Below are positions 24,970-33,208 of a stretch of DNA of 64,000 nucleotides, piece after piece (the stretch's first letter is position 1; every line of letters starts with the position of its first letter). The position numbers were made by a program, and so were the translations under genes. The DNA comes from Streptomyces sp. M41(2017) (lineage in GTDB: Bacteria > Actinomycetota > Actinomycetes > Streptomycetales > Streptomycetaceae): positions 558,001 through 622,000 of the forward strand of contig NZ_MWFK01000002.1 of assembly GCF_002078175.1 (NCBI RefSeq), written 5' to 3'. The notes beneath the pieces are model-generated. The model worked only from the letters and a program-made list of their open reading frames with translations, had not been told where the DNA came from and ran no database searches.

Positions 24970-25407
24970 TCAGTGCGGCCCTTCGGGCGCCCCCCAGGGC
25001 TGTTCGAGGGTCGCCTTCAGGGCTGCGACGGCGTCCTCGCCGATGCGGGCGGCGAGTGTGCGCTCCAGCTGTCCGACCATGGCTTCCGCCCGTTCGTGCA
25101 CGGTCCGGCCCTTGGCCGTCCGCAGGATCAGCCGCCGGCGCGCGGACTCGGGGTCCGGGTTCTGTTCGAGCAGGCCGACCGCGATGAGGCTGTGGACCGC
25201 TTGGTGCGCCGTCTGCCGCGTGACACCCATGCGCCGGGCCAGCTCTGCCACCGTCGTGCCCTGCTCGTCGAGGACCGCGAAGACATTCAGCTGGGTCGCG
25301 GTGACGGGGTCCACGTCCTCGGCCTCCAGTGCCGCGAGCAGTCCCTCGTCGAACCACCGACGCGCGGCGCCCAGCAACTGCGGCAGGTTCCGGCCTCCGG
25401 CACCCAT
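24970..25407 (-). CDS. MarR-family regulator of the quercetinase unit
   Basis: 145 residues from the ATG at 25407 (GAGGA upstream). Winged helix: T-A-T-Q-L-N-V-F-A-V-L, T-V-A-E-L-A-R-R-M-G-V-T-R-Q-T-A-H-Q-A-V-H-S-L and wing N-P-D-P-E-S-A-R-R-R-L-I-L-R. It is divergent from queD. Two 19-bp inverted repeats sit in the 120-bp gap between them, so it probably represses queD and itself and is released by a flavonol. Confidence 0.85.
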   Translation of the reverse strand: MGAGGRNLPQLLGAARRWFDEGLLAALEAEDVDPVTATQLNVFAVLDEQGTTVAELARRMGVTRQTAHQAVHSLIAVGLLEQNPDPESARRRLILRTAKGRTVHERAEAMVGQLERTLAARIGEDAVAALKATLEQPWGAPEGPH

Positions 25408-25462
25408 ACGTTCCTCGTCTCCCCGCGGGCCACGGCACGGGTCTTGCACCGCCCGGACCGGC

Positions 25463-25481
25463 ATGTCAGGCTACCTCACAT
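25463..25481. promoter_or_regulatory. Putative MarR operator A
   Basis: ATGTCAGG, 3-bp spacer, CCTCACAT: a 19-bp inverted repeat with one mismatch. It starts 21 bp (two helical turns) before operator B, so two dimers could bind the same face. Confidence 0.7.
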
Positions 25482-25483
25482 TC

Positions 25484-25502
25484 ATGTCAGGCACCCTGAC
25501 AT
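25484..25502. promoter_or_regulatory. Putative MarR operator B
   Basis: ATGTCAGG, 3-bp spacer CAC, CCTGACAT: a perfect 8-bp inverted repeat ending 25 bp before the queD start, well placed to block its transcription. Confidence 0.75.
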
Positions 25503-25527
25503 CGACTGCCGGTTCCGAGGAGATCGC

Positions 25528-26082
25528 ATGACCTTCGAGTACGCCACCCGATACCGCCCGGCCTCGCACATCCCGCCGGAACCGGGAAAGCCGTACTTCA
25601 TCGAGAAGGGCATGGGCGACCGGGCCCACCTCTTCACCGACCTGTTCACCGTGTACGCCGGCGGCGAGCAGACGGAGAACACCTTCAACTTCTTCACGTG
25701 CGAGGGCCCCAAGGGCGACATCATCCCGGCCCACATGCACGCCGACACGTACGAGGTGTTCTTCGTGACGGACGGGGCGGTGCGGCTCTACGTCGAGGAG
25801 CCGAACGGGACGCAGCACACGAAACTGCTCACCAGCGGGGACTTCGGCTTCGTCCCCAAGAACTGCCCCCACGCCTACCGCATCGAGCGCAACGGCAGCC
25901 GCATCGTCGGCGTCGCCTCGGGGCCCTCGGGCACCTTCGAGCGCTTCTTCGAGAACCTGGGCACGCCCACGGAGTCGCTCGGACTCCCCCAGGACCCCTG
26001 CGTCCCCGAGCCGCGGAAGTTCGGCACCGTGCCCCAGCAGTACGACGTCCGGTTCCTGCCCCAGCACCAGTGGCAGGTCTGA
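25528..26082 (+). CDS. queD: Quercetin 2,3-dioxygenase (monocupin, QueD type)
   Basis: 184 residues, a single cupin. It closely follows the streptomycete QueD: E-P-G-K-P-Y-F-I-E-K-G, Y-A-G-G-E-Q-T-E-N-T-F-N-F-F-T-C-E-G-P-K-G, and metal ligands H69, H71, E76 (A-H-M-H-A-D-T-Y-E) and H115 (K-N-C-P-H-A-Y-R). The enzyme opens ring C of flavonols with O2, releasing CO and a depside. GAGGAGA precedes the ATG. The esterase gene at 26082 overlaps its stop by one base (TGATG). It probably degrades plant flavonols met in soil or the rhizosphere. The divergent MarR gene is the likely regulator. Confidence 0.9.
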   Translation: MTFEYATRYRPASHIPPEPGKPYFIEKGMGDRAHLFTDLFTVYAGGEQTENTFNFFTCEGPKGDIIPAHMHADTYEVFFVTDGAVRLYVEEPNGTQHTKLLTSGDFGFVPKNCPHAYRIERNGSRIVGVASGPSGTFERFFENLGTPTESLGLPQDPCVPEPRKFGTVPQQYDVRFLPQHQWQV

Positions 26083-26945
26083 TGCCCGCGCCGGACCTCC
26101 GCTCGGTGATCGCGGCGCCGCACCCCGACGTCGCGCCGCTCCCGCCATCGGCACCGGTCGGCGACGGGGTACGGCTGTACCGCGGCGTCGCCTACGCCGA
26201 GGTGCCCGGAGCCCGCCCCCTCGAACTCGACCTGTGGCTCCCGGAGGGTCCGGGGCCGCATCCGCTGGTCCTCCTCGTCCATGGCGGCGCCTGGCGCAGG
26301 GGGCATCGCGGGGACATGGGCCACCGCTTGCGTTCCTGGGAGCCGAGCCCGTTCGCCCGCATCGCCGCCTCGGGGTGCGCGGTCGCCTCGGTCGACTACC
26401 GGCTCAGCGGCGAGGCCGCCTTCCCGGCCCAACTCGACGACCTGCGCGGCGCTTTCCGCTGGCTGTCGGCACGCTCCGGCGAACTAGCCCTCGACACCGC
26501 GAGGACGGTGGTGTGGGGCGAGTCCGCCGGTGGCCACCTCGCCGCGCTGCTCGCCCTGGCGGACGGCATGCGGGGAATCGTCGGTGCCGTCGTCTGGTAC
26601 GCGCCGACCGACCTCGGCCCGGACGCGGACAACCCGGACAGTCCGGAGGCGCTGCTGCTCGAGGGCGCCCCCTCCGAGGTTCCGGACCGCGCCGCCCTCG
26701 CAAGCCCGCTCCACCAGGTCCGTCCGGGAGCACCCCCCTTCTTCCTCGCGCACGGGGAGAGCGACTCCATGGTCGGCGCCGAGCACGCGACGCGACTGGC
26801 CGCCCGGCTCGCGGAGGTGGGGACGCCGGTCGAGCTGCGACTGGTGCCGGGTGCCGACCACGTCTGGTACGGCCTCGCCGAGAGCCAGGTCGAGGAGGTG
26901 TTCACCGCCTCGCTCCGCTGGGCCCGCGAACGAGCCGGCTGCTGA
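26082..26945 (+). CDS. Alpha/beta hydrolase (HSL/carboxylesterase-like), probable depside esterase
   Basis: 287 residues. Oxyanion motif L-V-H-G-G-A-W, nucleophile elbow G-E-S-A-G-G-H, later Asp in H-G-E-S-D-S-M-V and catalytic His in G-A-D-H-V-W. The layout is that of BD-FAE/HSL-type esterases, cytosolic with no signal. It is translationally coupled to queD. QueD's product is a depside ester of a protocatechuic-type acid and a phloroglucinol carboxylic acid, so the natural inference is that this enzyme splits that ester. The sequence alone does not prove it. Confidence 0.82.
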   Translation: MPAPDLRSVIAAPHPDVAPLPPSAPVGDGVRLYRGVAYAEVPGARPLELDLWLPEGPGPHPLVLLVHGGAWRRGHRGDMGHRLRSWEPSPFARIAASGCAVASVDYRLSGEAAFPAQLDDLRGAFRWLSARSGELALDTARTVVWGESAGGHLAALLALADGMRGIVGAVVWYAPTDLGPDADNPDSPEALLLEGAPSEVPDRAALASPLHQVRPGAPPFFLAHGESDSMVGAEHATRLAARLAEVGTPVELRLVPGADHVWYGLAESQVEEVFTASLRWARERAGC

Positions 26946-27510
26946 ACGACGCCGCCCATGGGGCCGGAGGCACGCGGTGGACCGCACGGGAGGCACGGAA
27001 TGCGGACCGCGCCGGAGCTATGGAGTGCGGACCGCATCGGGGATGAGCCACCTCAACAGGCCCATTTCCGGTGCCTGTCGACCTGTCGCCGCGGCCGCGC
27101 CGAGCCTCAGGACGGCGCGCTGCCGCAGCGACAGGTCGGCTGTGCCGCCGACGGCCGTCCCGAGCCCCGCCCGGTGAAGGTTCCGCGCCGCGCGTGAAGA
27201 GATCCGCGCATGATCCGGCGCCCAGCGGCAAGGTGAACCGGAACCGGCCGGAGCGATGGCTGAGGAGGCATCAACAAGCCTACCCAGCAGCCGCGTTGGC
27301 GTCGAATTCGGTCAAAGGGGTCGCGATCCGGAGGCCATGTCGCAGTGATAGCATTCCCGCGTCTTCGACCTTGATCAACTCGGCTCGCGTGGTGGTCCGA
27401 GGTCGGCCTGCTCTTCGTGTAACAGCGGTCATGCAGTTAGCGGATGTGTCGCGGGTCCTTTCGGGGTGTATCTGGTGATGCCTGCATGCCACGCACCAGG
27501 AAAGGTTTCC
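26946..27510. other. Intergenic region, 565 bp
   Basis: Separates the esterase from the conservon. The last ~200 bp (27300-27510) are AT-richer than the rest and should carry the conservon promoter. A short minus-strand frame (27280-27432, 50 residues) has no ribosome binding site. No convincing gene, repeat or palindrome was found. Confidence 0.4.
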
Positions 27511-28695
27511 ATGAATAAAGACACGCTCATATGGTGTCTGGCTGCGGCAGCGGTGGTCGCCGTCGGCGCAGCCGTGGTCCTCGTCATCCGCAACAAGGCC
27601 CTGGGGGCCAGGAGGAAGCAGGTCGAGGCGGCGCTCACCGCGCAGTTGAGCGAGTCCGAGGGCAAACTCGGCCACTCGCGCGCCGAGTTGCAGAAGTTCA
27701 GCGACGAACAGGCCGCCGTCATCCAGGAGGCCGAGCGGTCGGCCGAGGAGAGCACCAAGGCCGTCCTCAAGGGCGCGGCCCGCTTCCTGCAGAGTCTCGC
27801 CGCCGAGCAGACGACGCTCCTCGACGGCATCCAGCGCAAGTACGGCGGACACGCGGTCCTCTCCGACCTGCTGGACGTCAACCACGCCAACGCGCAGATG
27901 GCCCGCAAGGCCCAGGGCATCGCGGTCATGTGCGGCGCGCCGCTCGGCCGCCGCAACCAGCCCGCCAGCGTGTACGACGTCGTGCGCAGCGCGCAGGGAC
28001 AGATCCGCAACTTCCACCGCGTCCAGATCATGCAGCAGAGCGGCATCGCGCTGAAGGCGTCCGCGGTGGCGCCCGTCGCCCTCGCGGTGGCCGAGCTGCT
28101 TGACAACGCTGCCAGCTTCTCGCAGCACGACGCGCCGATCGAGGTGACGTTCCAGCGGGTCCAGAGCAACCTGTGCATCGTCATCGACGACGCCGGCGTG
28201 AGCATGAGCGACGAGGACCGGCAGAAGGCGACGACGCTGCTGTCCGGCGAATCCGTCCCGCGCCTGTCGGAGCTGGGCACCCAGCCGAAGTTCGGCTTCC
28301 CGGTGGTCGGCCTGATCGCCCGTCAGTACGGCTTCAAGGTGGACGTCACCGGGGTCTCCCGGTACGGCGGCGTCCGGGCCGTCGTCCTGCTGCCCGAGGA
28401 GTTGTGGACCGTGGAGGAGACCCCGCCGACCCCGAAGGAGGCTCCCGTCACGAGGATCCGCCGGGTCGAGAGCCGCGAGGAGCAGCAGCCCGCGACGCGC
28501 ACGCTGCACGGTCTGCCGAAGCGGGCCGACCGTCAGGAGCCCGTCGCGAGCCTCACCGACGAGACGGACACCCCGGCGGCGCGGACGCCCCGCAGGACCG
28601 CCCGCGGCTCCGGCGGTCTCGGCGCCCTCCAGCGTGGCACGCTCTCCGGCCGCGACCTCGCAGTTCCCTCGCCCGAAGGGTCCGAAGACGCATGA
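27511..28695 (+). CDS. cvnA: Conservon sensor kinase-like ATP-binding membrane protein (CvnA)
   Basis: 394 residues from the ATG at 27511 (AGGAAAGG upstream). One N-terminal membrane helix (~8-24), a coiled-coil-like Glu/Gln/Ala-rich stretch (~30-110), then a HATPase_c domain (~175-300) with the N-box A-V-A-E-L-L-D-N-A-A-S-F-S, G1-like D-D-A-G-V-S-M and F-G-F-P-V-V-G-L. A typical phospho-accepting H-box is absent, as in other CvnA proteins. The proline-rich C-terminus is disordered. Conservons form membrane-associated complexes with GTPase-linked signalling that affects development and secondary metabolism. The ATGA overlap couples it to cvnB. Confidence 0.9.
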   Translation: MNKDTLIWCLAAAAVVAVGAAVVLVIRNKALGARRKQVEAALTAQLSESEGKLGHSRAELQKFSDEQAAVIQEAERSAEESTKAVLKGAARFLQSLAAEQTTLLDGIQRKYGGHAVLSDLLDVNHANAQMARKAQGIAVMCGAPLGRRNQPASVYDVVRSAQGQIRNFHRVQIMQQSGIALKASAVAPVALAVAELLDNAASFSQHDAPIEVTFQRVQSNLCIVIDDAGVSMSDEDRQKATTLLSGESVPRLSELGTQPKFGFPVVGLIARQYGFKVDVTGVSRYGGVRAVVLLPEELWTVEETPPTPKEAPVTRIRRVESREEQQPATRTLHGLPKRADRQEPVASLTDETDTPAARTPRRTARGSGGLGALQRGTLSGRDLAVPSPEGSEDA

Positions 28696-29534
28696 CCACA
28701 GACATGTCGTGGATGGTCCGGGACATCGTGGACAACGTTCCCCGGGCACGGCACGCGGTGGTGCTGTCCGCGGACGGCATCCCCCGCGGGTCCACGGACG
28801 GCCTGACTCCCAAGGACGTCAGGACCATCTCCGCCGCCATGGCCGGCATGCAGTCGCTGAGCCGGGCCACCGCGCACTTCGCCGGACCGGCCGACGAGCG
28901 GCGGTGGAACCAGACGGTCATCGAGTTCTCCCACGGGTGGATCTTCCTGATCGGCGCGGGGCAGGGCGCCTACCTGGCCGCGGCCGCGGAACCCGACGTC
29001 GACCTGCAGCAGATCTCGTTCCGTATGCACCGGCTCGTCGCCCGGCTGGGCGACAACCTGACCTCGCCGCCCCGGGTGACCGCCGGTGACGCCCGGCGCG
29101 ACGAGGCCGCGGGACCGCGGGAGGAGGCCGGCGCGTCGGGGTTCGTGCTCGCCGGGCTGGACCAGGCCATCGCCGACGTGCCGGGCGCCCGGCACGCCGT
29201 ACTCCTCGGATCGGACGGGCTCCCGCGGGGCGCGACCTCCGGGATGAGCAAGGACCTCGCGGACACGATCTCCGCGGCCATGACGGGCATTCACGCCTAC
29301 AGCCGGGTCACCTCGCAGTTCGCGGGCGGCCTGGAGGACGCCGAGTGGCGTCAGACGGTCATCGAGTTCCAGCACGGCTGGATCTTCCTGATCGCGGCCG
29401 GTGACGGCGCGTTCCTCGCCGCGTCGGCCGATCACGACTGCGACATCGAAGAGTTCACCGCACGTCTCGAGGACGCCGTTCCCACACTGCTCGCGAACCG
29501 GGCACCCCAGGGAGAGAGGGCCGACGATGCATGA
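28692..29534 (+). CDS. cvnB: Conservon roadblock/LC7 protein with two tandem domains (CvnB)
   Basis: 280 residues, twice the usual CvnB length. Two roadblock/LC7 copies at ~7-122 and ~152-270 are joined by a ~30-residue linker rich in Gly, Ala, Glu and Pro. Both contain x-V-P-x-A-R-H-A-V-x-L, I-S-A-A-M-x-G, T-V-I-E-F-x-H-G-W-I-F-L-I and A-x-L-A-A. CvnB normally acts as a GTPase-binding homodimer; here the dimer is fused in one chain, and the copies are diverged enough (L-T-P-K-D-V versus M-S-K-D-L-A) to have different faces. ATG overlaps the cvnA stop, and the cvnC start lies inside its last codons. Confidence 0.9.
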   Translation: MTTDMSWMVRDIVDNVPRARHAVVLSADGIPRGSTDGLTPKDVRTISAAMAGMQSLSRATAHFAGPADERRWNQTVIEFSHGWIFLIGAGQGAYLAAAAEPDVDLQQISFRMHRLVARLGDNLTSPPRVTAGDARRDEAAGPREEAGASGFVLAGLDQAIADVPGARHAVLLGSDGLPRGATSGMSKDLADTISAAMTGIHAYSRVTSQFAGGLEDAEWRQTVIEFQHGWIFLIAAGDGAFLAASADHDCDIEEFTARLEDAVPTLLANRAPQGERADDA

Positions 29535-29910
29535 CGGACCGGACGACGAACTGGAACTGACGGCGCCCTTAGTCCCCCTGTTCGTGATCACGGGCGGACG
29601 CGAGCTTCCCGCGGACCACGAGTACGAGCACACCACCCTGGTCACCGCCCACGAGGACGCGCCCGGCGCTGCACCCGTGCTGTCCCCCGAGGCACGCAAG
29701 GTGCTGGACCTCGTCGCGGACGGGTTCCTGTCCGTGGCCGAGGTGTCGGGCCACACGCACCTGCCGATCGGCATCGTGCGCATCCTGCTGGCGCAGTTGG
29801 AGGAGAACGGCCTCATCCTCGTGAGGAAGCCCGTGCCCCGCGCCGAGCGTGTCGACCGCGAACTGCTCAGCGCCGTGCTCGACGGCCTGCGAACCCGATT
29901 CGGAGCGTGA
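29527..29910 (+). CDS. cvnC: Conservon DUF742 protein (CvnC)
   Basis: 127 residues. DUF742 motifs: an N-terminal V-P-L-F-V-I-T-G-G-R and a winged-helix-like L-S-P-E-A-R-K-V-L-D-L-V-A ... S-V-A-E-V-S-G-H-T-H-L-P-I-G-I-V-R-I-L-L-A-Q-L. The fold resembles a DNA-binding domain, but in conservons it is thought to act in the signalling complex. It overlaps cvnB by eight bases. The cvnD start follows four bases after its stop. Confidence 0.9.
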   Translation: MHDGPDDELELTAPLVPLFVITGGRELPADHEYEHTTLVTAHEDAPGAAPVLSPEARKVLDLVADGFLSVAEVSGHTHLPIGIVRILLAQLEENGLILVRKPVPRAERVDRELLSAVLDGLRTRFGA

Positions 29911-29913
29911 CTC

Positions 29914-30474
29914 GTGTATCTGGATCCAGCCGTCTCCAACTCCGTGAAGATACTCATCGTCGGGCACTTCGGGGTGGGCAAGACCACCTGCATCGGCAGC
30001 ATCTCCGAGATCGAGCCGCTGCAGACCGAGGAAGAGATCACCGAGGCGAGCGAGGGCTTCGACGACCTGTCGGGGACCCCGGACAAGACGACCACCACGG
30101 TCGCCATGGACTTCGGCCGGCTCACCCTCAGCGAGGAGCTCGTCCTCTACCTCTTCGGGACCCCCGGACAGGAACGCTTCAAGGAGATGTGGGAGGAACT
30201 GTCCCGGGGTGCGCTGGGCGCCCTGGTACTGGTCGACCCCACGCGGCTCCACGAGAGTTTCGCCGTCCTGGACCTGGTCGAGCGGTTCGGGCTGACGTAC
30301 GCCGTCGGCGTCAACCGCTTCGACAACACACCGGACTACCCGCTCGACGAAGTACGCGAGGCCCTCAACCTCTCCGAGGCGACTCCCATCGTGCACTGCG
30401 ACGTCCGTGACGAGCAGTCCTCCGCGCAGGCGCTCATCGCCCTCGTCACCCACCTCATGACAGTCCTCGGCTAG
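29914..30474 (+). CDS. cvnD: Conservon Ras-like GTPase (CvnD)
   Basis: 186 residues. P-loop G-H-F-G-V-G-K-T-T, switch region T-T-T-T-V-A-M-D-F-G, G3 motif L-F-G-T-P-G-Q-E-R-F (TPGQ instead of DxxG, as in MglA-like GTPases), and G4 as N-R-F-D. It would be the molecular switch of the conservon, with CvnB as its roadblock partner. GTG start next to the cvnC stop; cvnE follows after 10 bp. Confidence 0.92.
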   Translation: MYLDPAVSNSVKILIVGHFGVGKTTCIGSISEIEPLQTEEEITEASEGFDDLSGTPDKTTTTVAMDFGRLTLSEELVLYLFGTPGQERFKEMWEELSRGALGALVLVDPTRLHESFAVLDLVERFGLTYAVGVNRFDNTPDYPLDEVREALNLSEATPIVHCDVRDEQSSAQALIALVTHLMTVLG

Positions 30475-30484
30475 GAGACACGCA

Positions 30485-31867
30485 ATGCAGCAGCCCTTCA
30501 ACGCGCCGGGCATACCGCCTGGTTGCCCCGCACACGGGAACGTCCAGCTGTTCGGCCCGGAGTTCGGCTCCGATCCCGAGGCCCACTACGCGGAGCTGCG
30601 CGCGGCCGGCCCCAGCGCGCCCGTCGACATCGCCCCGGGTGTCGAGGTCGAGCTGGTCACCAGTTACGACGCGAGCCTGTACATCCTGCAGAACCCGGCC
30701 TGGTTCGTCCGCGACTCGCGTCGCTGGAACGCGCTCAACGAGGGGCGGGTCCCGGCGGACAGCCCGGCGCTGCCGATGATGGGCTACCGGCCCAACGCCC
30801 TGTTCAGCGACGGCGCCGCGCACGCCCGGCTCCGGCAGGCCGTCACCGACAGTCTGGCCACCGTCAACGAACTCCAGCTCATCCGGCAGGTGCAGCAGTC
30901 CGCCGACTACCTCATCAGCCGGTTCAGCACCGAACTCCGCGGCCAGGCCGAGCTGATGGCGGACTACGCCCAGCCGCTCCCGCTCCTGGTCTTCAGCGAC
31001 CTGTTCGGCTGTCCCCCCGAGATCGGCGACCGTGTCATCGTCGGGATCAGCGGCATCTTCGAGGGCACACCCGGCGCGGACGAGGTGCTGGGCGGAGCGC
31101 TCGCCGAGCTGATCGCCCTCAAGCACCGGCAGCCCGGCGAGGACCTGACGACCCGTCTGATGAAGCACCCCGCGGGTCTGACCGACGAGGAGGTCCTGCA
31201 CCAGCTCGTCACCCTGCTCTCCGGCGGCACCGCACCGCTCGCGGCCGCCATCGGGACCAGCAGCGCGCTGTACCTCGGCGAGGAGTGGCAGGCCGGCCTG
31301 CCCATCGAGGACGCCGTCGTCCAGACCCTGTGGAACTACGCGCCGATCGCCAACTACGCGGCCCACTACCCGACGCAGGACGTCGAGCTGGGCGGCAGGA
31401 CGCTCCGCGCCAACGACCCCGTGCTCATCTCCTTCGCGGCCGCCAACACCGACCCGAAGCTCACCGAGCACCGCGAGCAGCTGAGCGGCAAGGCGCATCT
31501 CGCCTTCGGCGCGGGACCCCATGCCTGTCCCGCCAAGGACCCGGCGTTCATGATCGCGGTCACGGCCGTGGAGTCGCTGCTCAACCGGCTCCCCGACGTC
31601 GAGCTGCGTGTCCCCTTCAAGGACCTCTCCTGGGTGCCCGCGCCCTGGAGCCGCTCCCTGGTGACCGTCCCGATCCGCTTCAGCCCACGCCAGGTCCCCT
31701 CGGCCGCGGCCCAGCGGGCCCACTCCCTGCCCGCCCAGGCGGCGCAGACGTCCGCGTCGGCCCAGCAGGCCTCCGGCGCCCCCGCGGCCCGTCCTGCCGC
31801 GCACGCAGCGCCGCAGCACAAGGGCGGACTCTTCAGCCGCTTCCTGGCGTGGACGCGAGGCGAGTGA
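30485..31867 (+). CDS. cvnE: Conservon cytochrome P450 without ExxR (CvnE, CYP157-like)
   Basis: 460 residues, AGGAGA before the ATG. The heme loop F-G-A-G-P-H-A-C-P-A-K-D-P-A keeps the proximal Cys, and the I-helix has L-L-S-G-G-T-A-P. The K-helix that should carry Glu-x-x-Arg reads V-V-Q-T-L-W-N-Y-A-P, so both residues are lost, as in the CYP157 family of conservon P450s. A Pro/Ala/Gln-rich tail (~405-440) leads to a basic-aromatic end (H-K-G-G-L-F-S-R-F-L-A-W-T-R) that could be an amphipathic membrane-binding helix. It may be a ligand-binding or signalling P450, not a hydroxylase. Confidence 0.88.
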   Translation: MQQPFNAPGIPPGCPAHGNVQLFGPEFGSDPEAHYAELRAAGPSAPVDIAPGVEVELVTSYDASLYILQNPAWFVRDSRRWNALNEGRVPADSPALPMMGYRPNALFSDGAAHARLRQAVTDSLATVNELQLIRQVQQSADYLISRFSTELRGQAELMADYAQPLPLLVFSDLFGCPPEIGDRVIVGISGIFEGTPGADEVLGGALAELIALKHRQPGEDLTTRLMKHPAGLTDEEVLHQLVTLLSGGTAPLAAAIGTSSALYLGEEWQAGLPIEDAVVQTLWNYAPIANYAAHYPTQDVELGGRTLRANDPVLISFAAANTDPKLTEHREQLSGKAHLAFGAGPHACPAKDPAFMIAVTAVESLLNRLPDVELRVPFKDLSWVPAPWSRSLVTVPIRFSPRQVPSAAAQRAHSLPAQAAQTSASAQQASGAPAARPAAHAAPQHKGGLFSRFLAWTRGE

Positions 31868-31960
31868 CGTAGGTAACCCTAAGAGACCAGAGTGTTATTG
31901 GATGCTTCAATCACCCCGCGGGTATGCATGGCGGCGTTTGCTCAGAAAGGAGCCGCCACC

Positions 31961-33208
31961 GTGGGGATTGCCACGACACCGTCCACCGACCGCCGGACAG
32001 CCGTCGCTCTCTTCTCCCGCCTGCGGACAGCAGAGGGCCAAGCCGATCCCTTTTCGATCTACACAGAACTCCGGTCGAGGGGGGCGGTGAGCCCCGCGCC
32101 CTGGGGAGGTTTCCTCGTCACCGGTTTCGCCACCTGCGACCGGATCCTGCGCAGCTCCGACTGGCTGGAACCGGACAGGAACTGGCGCGAGCGCCAGGGA
32201 CCGCGCACCCGCTGGAGCGCCTCCTCCTCACGCGAGATAGGCCGCACCCTGCCGGCGCTCAACCCGCCGGAACACACCAGGGTGCGGCGCGCGGCAGGCA
32301 GCTTCGACCGCGGGACCATCGAGCAGATCGGGCGCACGGTGAGCCGGGTGACCGACTCGCTCATCGACACCCTCGAAGAGCGACTGCGCCACGGGGAGGC
32401 GGACTTCGCCGCCCTGGTCAGCGAGGAACTGCCGATCGCCGCCATCGGCGACTGGCTTCGGCTGCCGCCCGCGGACTGGCCTCGCCTGCGCGCTTTGACC
32501 CACGACCAGGTCTTCACCCAGGAACTGCTGCCCTCCGCGAGCCAGTTGGCGCAGTCCGACGCCGCCATGGCCGAACTGCGCTCCTATCTCACGGAAGTGG
32601 TGCGCCACCGGCGCCGCCATCCGGGCGAGGACCCCGTGTCCCGGTGGATCACCACCTGGGACGGCATGGAACCGGACCAGGAGAAGGCGGACGAGGCCGT
32701 CTATCTGCTGGTCCTGTTCATCCTGCTGGCCGCGCTGGAGACCACCTCCACGCTGCTGTCCACCATGACGTTCCTGCTCCTCGAACATCCTGAACGGTGG
32801 GACATGGTCGCCGCGGACCCCGGCATCGTGCCCGCGTTCGTGGAGGAGGCCCTGCGCTACGACTCACCCACGCACGTGATCAGCAGGGTCGCGGCACAGG
32901 ACTGTGTCCTGGACGGTGTCGAGATCCACGCGAACGACATGGTCCATCTGATGGTGGGAGCGGCCCACCGGGACCCGGCCAAGCACCCCGACCCCGACCG
33001 CTTCGACCCCCTGCGCAAACCGGCCCACCTCGCCTTCAGCGGAGGCATCCACTACTGCCTCGGCGCCCCGCTGGCCCGCCTGGAGGCCCAGACCCTTCTC
33101 CGCCAACTCGTCGGACGACTGCCACGTCTCACCCTCGTGCGGCGCCCGCAGAGGGCACCCCGTGTCGCCTTCCGTCGTCTGCTGAACCTGGACGTCGCCC
33201 TCGCATGA
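31961..33208 (+). CDS. Cytochrome P450 (canonical)
   Basis: 415 residues from the GTG at 31961 (AAAGGAG upstream). I-helix L-L-A-A-L-E-T-T-S-T, K-helix E-E-A-L-R (ExxR present), and heme loop F-S-G-G-I-H-Y-C-L-G-A-P-L-A-R. A soluble class I bacterial P450 needing ferredoxin, none of which is adjacent. Conservons commonly carry a CYP157/CYP154-type pair and this is likely the active partner. Its stop overlaps the enoyl-CoA hydratase start (ATGA). The 93-bp gap after cvnE has an AT-rich patch at 31890-31920 that may hold a second promoter. Confidence 0.9.
   Translation: MGIATTPSTDRRTAVALFSRLRTAEGQADPFSIYTELRSRGAVSPAPWGGFLVTGFATCDRILRSSDWLEPDRNWRERQGPRTRWSASSSREIGRTLPALNPPEHTRVRRAAGSFDRGTIEQIGRTVSRVTDSLIDTLEERLRHGEADFAALVSEELPIAAIGDWLRLPPADWPRLRALTHDQVFTQELLPSASQLAQSDAAMAELRSYLTEVVRHRRRHPGEDPVSRWITTWDGMEPDQEKADEAVYLLVLFILLAALETTSTLLSTMTFLLLEHPERWDMVAADPGIVPAFVEEALRYDSPTHVISRVAAQDCVLDGVEIHANDMVHLMVGAAHRDPAKHPDPDRFDPLRKPAHLAFSGGIHYCLGAPLARLEAQTLLRQLVGRLPRLTLVRRPQRAPRVAFRRLLNLDVALA

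Noticed and set aside
27280..27432. 50-residue minus-strand frame upstream of the conservon
   Set aside because: No ribosome binding site, no motif, lies in a likely promoter region.
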